Positions 7,956-10,584 of a stretch of 10,584 nt of DNA are shown here, one piece after another (position 1 is the first letter of the stretch; each line of letters begins with the position of its first letter). This stretch comes from an uncultured Eubacteriales bacterium. GTDB lineage: Bacteria > Bacillota > Clostridia > Oscillospirales > Butyricicoccaceae. The translations under genes were made by a program, and so were the position numbers. The stretch covers positions 1 through 10,584 of the forward strand of contig CAKUAK010000004.1 in the NCBI GenBank assembly GCA_934636325.1, written 5' to 3'. Under the pieces are notes generated by a model. The model had not been told where the DNA came from. It worked only from the letters and a program-made list of their open reading frames with translations, and ran no database searches.

Positions 7956-7967
7956 CAAAAAATTGCA
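7943..7967. promoter_or_regulatory. LysR-type operator candidate at the peptidase promoter
   Basis: A perfect dyad, TGCAATTT-N9-AAATTGCA, is centred at 7955 and covers the -35 element. It contains T-N11-A with dyad symmetry, the usual LysR-family binding pattern. It shares the core CAATT-N11-AATTG with the dyad at 9002-9024 by the LysR gene's own promoter. The dyad is seen directly; binding by the neighbouring LysR protein is inference. Confidence 0.5.
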
Positions 7968-8039
7968 TATTCCTCCCATGACATGCCAAAAACTCTTCCC
8001 TGCATTTTATCGGGCCGCCCGCCGGAATATGACTCGGGT

Positions 8040-8918
8040 CTAAAAGCCCAGCAGTTCGAGCAGCGCTCCGGCCGCCGGTGGGCGGCTCTCGCGCAGAGTG
8101 AATATGCCGACGCTGCGCTTCGGGATGGGCTCTGTATCAAGGCGCACCACCCTGCCCGAGCCGAGCTCGCGCCCCGAAAACTCTTCGACGACGCAGGCCG
8201 CGCCGAGGTTGGCGGCGGCAAAGTCGAGCAGCAGATCGTGCGAACCCAGCTCTATCTCAGGGTGCAGGACGATGCCTCGCTCGCCGAACCGCGCGTCGAT
8301 AAAGCGCCGCGAGCTTGAACGGCTGTCGAGCAGTATCAGCGGCAGGCGGGCTATCTCCTCGTATGTCAATCGTGTCCCCTCGAGCCTGCGGGCAAAATCT
8401 ACCCCGGCGACAAAGCAATCCTGCACCGGCACCTCTCCGGCAAGATGTACCCCCGTGGGGTCGATGGGCATATTGACCATGGCGATGTCGATCTGCCCGT
8501 GACGCAGAAGCTCTATCGTCTCTCGGCTGACGCGGTTGAATATCTTGAGCTCGACCTTGGGGTGCATGCGGCTAAAGCGTTCGAGGGAGGGCAGAAGCAG
8601 ATATCTCGAAACGGTATCGCCGACGCCGATGCGCAGTTCGCCGCCGTCGAGGGTCTTTACCTTTCCCAGCTCGGCCTGCCCCTGCTCTATAAGCGAGAGG
8701 GCCGACCCGACATATTCGAATAATATCCGCCCCTCCTGGGTCAGCTCGACCCCGCGCTTGCCCCTTATAAAAAGGGCCGCGCCGACGGCCTCTTCAAGGG
8801 CCTTGACCGACTGGCTTACGGCGCTTTGTGTCAGAAAGAGCTCTTCGGCCCCCGCCGTGAAGCTTTTATTAACGGCGACGCGGTAAAATATACGATATTG
8901 TTCCAGCTTGACATCCAT
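8040..8918 (-). CDS. LysR-type transcriptional regulator
   Basis: This 292-residue DNA-binding regulator has typical LysR length and layout. The N-terminal winged helix-turn-helix spans about residues 3-62, with the recognition region SFTAGAEELFLTQSAVSQSV at 19-38. A linker helix follows to about 88. The effector-binding domain then begins with GELRIGVGDT and continues to the end as a two-lobed periplasmic-binding-protein-like fold. The effector is unknown; the context suggests a peptide or amino-acid-related compound. The start ATG at 8918-8916 has AGGTGA about 7 nt upstream. The gene points at the peptidase operon and is divergent from the permease, so both are plausible targets. LysR proteins commonly control themselves, and a matching dyad overlaps this gene's promoter. 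No good terminator is seen after its TAG stop. Confidence 0.95.
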   Translation of the reverse strand: MDVKLEQYRIFYRVAVNKSFTAGAEELFLTQSAVSQSVKALEEAVGAALFIRGKRGVELTQEGRILFEYVGSALSLIEQGQAELGKVKTLDGGELRIGVGDTVSRYLLLPSLERFSRMHPKVELKIFNRVSRETIELLRHGQIDIAMVNMPIDPTGVHLAGEVPVQDCFVAGVDFARRLEGTRLTYEEIARLPLILLDSRSSSRRFIDARFGERGIVLHPEIELGSHDLLLDFAAANLGAACVVEEFSGRELGSGRVVRLDTEPIPKRSVGIFTLRESRPPAAGALLELLGF

Positions 8919-8933
8919 ATTAGTTCACCTAAT
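8919..8933 (-). promoter_or_regulatory. Small dyad enclosing the LysR ribosome binding site
   Basis: ATTAG and CTAAT pair around a 5-nt loop directly before the ATG of the LysR gene. The AGGTGA ribosome site lies partly in the stem and partly in the loop. A 5-bp AT-rich stem is weak, so any masking of the site would be mild. Confidence 0.3.
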
Positions 8934-8935
8934 GT

Positions 8936-8954
8936 TTAATATTAAGAATATTAA
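8936..8954. repeat. AT-rich dyad TTAATATT-N3-AATATTAA in the LysR leader
   Basis: The arms are perfect 8-bp inverted repeats around AAG. The site lies between the predicted LysR transcription start (about 8970) and its ribosome site. It could be an operator for another regulator or an mRNA hairpin. AT-rich gaps produce such dyads by chance fairly often. Confidence 0.35.
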
Positions 8955-8955
8955 T

Positions 8956-8984
8956 TTTACTAATGCCTATAGTTGTAGTATACT
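8956..8984 (+). promoter_or_regulatory. Weak plus-strand promoter candidate for a small RNA
   Basis: TTTACT (8956-8961) and TATACT (8979-8984) are spaced by 17 nt. The -10 is part of the palindrome AGTATACT (8977-8984), which also supplies the -10 of the LysR promoter on the other strand. Predicted start is near 8991, with a strong terminator about 65-100 nt downstream. Confidence 0.25.
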
Positions 8985-9005
8985 GACATTGCAGTTGAAA
9001 ATCAA
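8977..9005 (-). promoter_or_regulatory. Predicted promoter of the LysR gene
   Basis: On the minus strand TTGATT (9005-9000) and TATACT (8982-8977) are spaced by exactly 17 nt. The predicted start near 8970 gives a leader of about 50 nt. The dyad at 9002-9024 overlaps the -35, which fits self-control by LysR. Confidence 0.6.
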
Positions 9006-9024
9006 TTATTTTTCAGATAATTGA
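9002..9024. promoter_or_regulatory. LysR-type operator candidate at the LysR promoter
   Basis: A perfect dyad, TCAATTAT-N7-ATAATTGA, is centred at 9013 and overlaps the -35 of the LysR gene. It contains T-N11-A and has the same core, CAATT-N11-AATTG, as the dyad at the peptidase promoter (7943-7967). This is a good candidate autoregulatory site. Confidence 0.5.
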
Positions 9025-9055
9025 CGAAACATCCCACACTCTCCTTCAATAAATG

Positions 9056-9089
9056 AAAAAGACGCCTTTTACGGGAAGGGCGTCTTTTT
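9056..9089 (+). terminator. Strong, potentially bidirectional intrinsic terminator hairpin
   Basis: AAAAAGACGCC and GGCGTCTTTTT pair over 11 bp, and TT/AA can extend the stem past a bulged G. A runs of five on one side and T runs of five on the other allow termination in both directions. It lies between two divergent genes, where no recognised gene ends. It may end a small RNA, act as an insulator between the LysR and permease units, or be a relic of a lost gene. Confidence 0.7.
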
Positions 9090-9230
9090 CTTGTCTTTGG
9101 ATTCTTTTTTGTATTCTTTTTACATACCTTTTTAGTGTCTGTATCCTGTATAATTGCATAGATCGCGTCCAAACCGATACTCGCAGAAGGCGTATTTTTA
9201 TAAAGAAATATTATTTTCGTCCGTCATCGG
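9090..9230. other. AT-rich gap between terminator and permease promoter
   Basis: I see no gene here. There is a TATAAT at 9149-9154 without a fitting -35, and a lone AATTGCA half-site at 9152-9158 that matches one arm of the LysR-type dyads. The A/T-rich stretch at 9193-9217 lies upstream of the permease -35 and could act as an UP element. Confidence 0.4.
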
Positions 9231-9259
9231 TTGACATTTTTTTAACGGTATCGTATATT
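9231..9259 (+). promoter_or_regulatory. Near-consensus promoter of the permease gene
   Basis: A perfect TTGACA (9231-9236) and TATATT (9254-9259) are spaced by exactly 17 nt. A TATAAT at 9259-9264 overlaps but is too far from the -35. Predicted start is near 9266, with a leader of about 40 nt. It should be a strong housekeeping promoter unless repressed. Confidence 0.75.
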
Positions 9260-9305
9260 ATAATCATCCTGTTACCCGCGAAATAATCTTAAAGGAGCGC
9301 TGACT

Positions 9306-10584
9306 ATGGAAAAGCAACAGGGACTAAAAAAAGAAATGGGAGTAATGACGGCCATATCGGTCGTTGTCGGCTGTGTCATCGGTGCAGGCGTCTTTTTCAA
9401 GCCTCACGCCATCTATCAGGCCACTGGAGGCGCGCCCGGCATGGGTATGCTCGCCTGGATAGTCGGTGGACTGGCCAGCCTTTTTGCCGCCCTGACCTTT
9501 GCGGAGGTCGCCGTACTCATCCCCGAGACCGGAGGCATGGTGACGTATCTTGGCCGTGTTTACAGCGAGAAGCTCGGTTTTCTTGCCGGTTGGATGCAGG
9601 TCGTCATATTTTATCCGGCATTTCTTGCGGGCTATGGCGTAAAGGTCGGCTCTGAGCTTTCGGAATACATAGGCTCGCAGTACGCCCTTCCCGTGGCTAT
9701 CGTGGTCATCATCCTGCTCGTCCTTTTCAACAGCCTCGGCTCAAAGGCCACCGGCGGCTTCCAGGTCGTTTCGACGGTCTGCAAGCTGATCCCCCTTTTC
9801 CTGATAATGATCTTCGGCTTCATCCTCGGCGACGGCAGCCATGATATCCTCAGCCCCCTTGTCGCCGAAGGCAAAAATGCCGGCGCCGTCCTCGGCTCGA
9901 CCCTTCTGGCCGTCCTCTTTGCCTTTGAAGGCTGGACCAATGTCGGCGCCCTGGCCGGAGAGATGAAGAACCCCGGCCGTGACCTTCCCCGCGCCATCGT
10001 CGGCGGAGTTTCGATAATCATGGCTGTATATCTGCTGATCAACATGGCCTATCTGTGGGTGCTGCCCGCCGACCAGCTGATGAATCTGCCCTCCCCCGCC
10101 GCTGCCGTCGCCACCGTCATATTCGGCAAGACCGGCGGTCTGCTCATCAAGATCGGCATCATCATCTCGGTCATCGGCGCGGCCAACGGCTTCCTTCTTT
10201 CGGGCTCCCGCGTCGCATATCATCTGGCCGACAAAAAGACCCTTCCGTGCAGCCGCTGGCTGGCAAAGCTCAACGGCAACAGCATCCCCTCAAACTCGGT
10301 TGCCCTCATCGGCTTCCTGGCCTGCCTTTATTCGATAAGCGGCCAGTTCGACCTTCTGACCGATCTTGCCGTTTTCTCCTGCTGGATATTCTATACCCTC
10401 AGCTTCTGCTGCGTCATCACCCTGCGCCGCACACAGCCCCAGCTTGAGCGCAAATATAAGGTCCCCCTCTATCCCGTCATCCCGGCACTGGCCATTCTCG
10501 GCGGCGTGTACGTCATGATAAGCCAGCTGTTCCTTTCGGGCAAAACGGCGACCATGCTTTCGATCGGAAGCATAATCATCACAC
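9306..10584 (+). CDS. APC-superfamily amino-acid permease, LAT/SteT-like (partial, runs off right edge)
   Basis: This is an inner-membrane amino-acid transporter or exchanger. The visible 426 codons begin MEKQQGLKKEMGVMTAISVV and then GCVIGAGVFFKP (22-33). That is the unwound first-helix motif of the APC fold and closely resembles the serine/threonine exchanger SteT and L-type transporters. FAFEGW (205-210) matches the helix-6 substrate-gate region, followed by the loop GEMKNPGRDLPRAI (218-231) typical of the family. At least ten hydrophobic helices are visible, and the end is missing. The start ATG has AAAGGAG 8 nt upstream and its own promoter at 9231-9259. It is divergent from the LysR gene. 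It likely imports or swaps amino acids, which fits the peptidases that free them in the cytosol; the exact substrate is unknown. Confidence 0.93.
   Translation, partial: MEKQQGLKKEMGVMTAISVVVGCVIGAGVFFKPHAIYQATGGAPGMGMLAWIVGGLASLFAALTFAEVAVLIPETGGMVTYLGRVYSEKLGFLAGWMQVVIFYPAFLAGYGVKVGSELSEYIGSQYALPVAIVVIILLVLFNSLGSKATGGFQVVSTVCKLIPLFLIMIFGFILGDGSHDILSPLVAEGKNAGAVLGSTLLAVLFAFEGWTNVGALAGEMKNPGRDLPRAIVGGVSIIMAVYLLINMAYLWVLPADQLMNLPSPAAAVATVIFGKTGGLLIKIGIIISVIGAANGFLLSGSRVAYHLADKKTLPCSRWLAKLNGNSIPSNSVALIGFLACLYSISGQFDLLTDLAVFSCWIFYTLSFCCVITLRRTQPQLERKYKVPLYPVIPALAILGGVYVMISQLFLSGKTATMLSIGSIIIT

Larger units (their letters stand above)
8991..9089 (+). ncRNA. Candidate small RNA of about 100 nt (speculative)
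   Basis: If transcribed from the weak promoter at 8956-8984, this RNA would have a classic small-RNA layout. It would have a 5' hairpin (TCAATTAT/ATAATTGA, 9002-9024), an unpaired C/U-rich stretch containing TCTCCTT (9040-9046), and a strong intrinsic terminator hairpin (9056-9089). TCTCCTT can pair over 7 nt with the ribosome site AAGGAGA of the first peptidase gene and over 6 nt with that of the permease. Such pairing is generic to any AGGAG site. The 5' hairpin is also explained as a LysR binding dyad. No family is recognised. Confidence 0.25.

Noticed and set aside
7930..7968. Minus-strand 12-codon open frame (MQFFVAKLHKVG) preceded by GGAGGA
   Set aside because: It overlaps the -35, the -10 and the dyad of the peptidase promoter, and the ribosome site is too close to the ATG. 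It is probably chance.
8011..8021. CGGG/CCCG hairpin after the LysR stop as a terminator
   Set aside because: The stem is only 4 bp and no U-run follows, so it is not a convincing intrinsic terminator.
9006..9032. Minus-strand 8-codon open frame (MFRQLSEK) preceded by AAGGAG, as a possible leader peptide
   Set aside because: It lies upstream of the LysR promoter and just after a strong terminator, so a transcript carrying it is unlikely. The AAGGAG is equally explained as the complement of the C/U-rich stretch.
9053..9286. A 77-codon plus-strand open frame with a hydrophobic segment
   Set aside because: It has no ribosome binding site, runs straight through the terminator hairpin and the permease promoter, and its hydrophobicity follows from T-rich DNA.
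9632..10447. Open frames inside the permease (minus strand 9632-10045 and 9741-10223; plus strand 10055-10447)
   Set aside because: They are shadows of the permease frame, which carries the APC motifs, a ribosome site and a strong promoter.

Overview
The window looks like part of a bacterial chromosome. Coding DNA is fairly GC-rich and intergenic gaps are distinctly AT-rich. Promoters resemble sigma-A/sigma-70 sites, most genes have AGGAG-type ribosome binding sites, and transketolase is split into two subunits. Together with the YuxL-like peptidases this suggests a Gram-positive anaerobe (Clostridia or a relative). Another peptide- or amino-acid-fermenting phylum such as Synergistota cannot be excluded. 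There is no rRNA, tRNA, CRISPR array, insertion sequence or phage gene in view.

Layout, left to right. (1) Positions 1-1801, minus strand: a two-gene split transketolase operon, N-terminal subunit first. It has its own promoter and a GC-rich hairpin in its leader, and the C-terminal subunit runs off the left edge. (2) Positions 1823-7955, minus strand: an operon of three tandem, homologous, cytosolic S9 serine peptidases (beta-propeller plus alpha/beta-hydrolase). Gaps between them are 6 and 15 nt. A promoter lies near 7927-7955 and an intrinsic terminator at 1823-1852. (3) Positions 8040-8918, minus strand: a LysR-type regulator directly upstream of the peptidase promoter. (4) Positions 8919-9305: a 387-nt regulatory gap with the LysR promoter, several dyads, a strong bidirectional terminator hairpin, a possible small RNA and a near-consensus plus-strand promoter. 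(5) Positions 9306-10584, plus strand: an APC-superfamily amino-acid permease resembling the LAT/SteT exchangers, cut by the right edge.

The genes fit a peptide and amino-acid economy. The S9 enzymes would cut short or N-blocked peptides inside the cell, the permease would exchange amino acids across the membrane, and LysR probably controls some of this. The main regulatory clue is one dyad pattern, CAATT-N11-AATTG, which fits the LysR-type T-N11-A box. It occurs exactly twice among the sites examined, once at the peptidase promoter and once at the LysR promoter. The transketolase pair belongs to the pentose phosphate pathway and is probably a separate unit. I found no clearly new defence or mobile system. 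The items most worth checking are the LysR dyads, the possible sRNA and the peptidase triplication.
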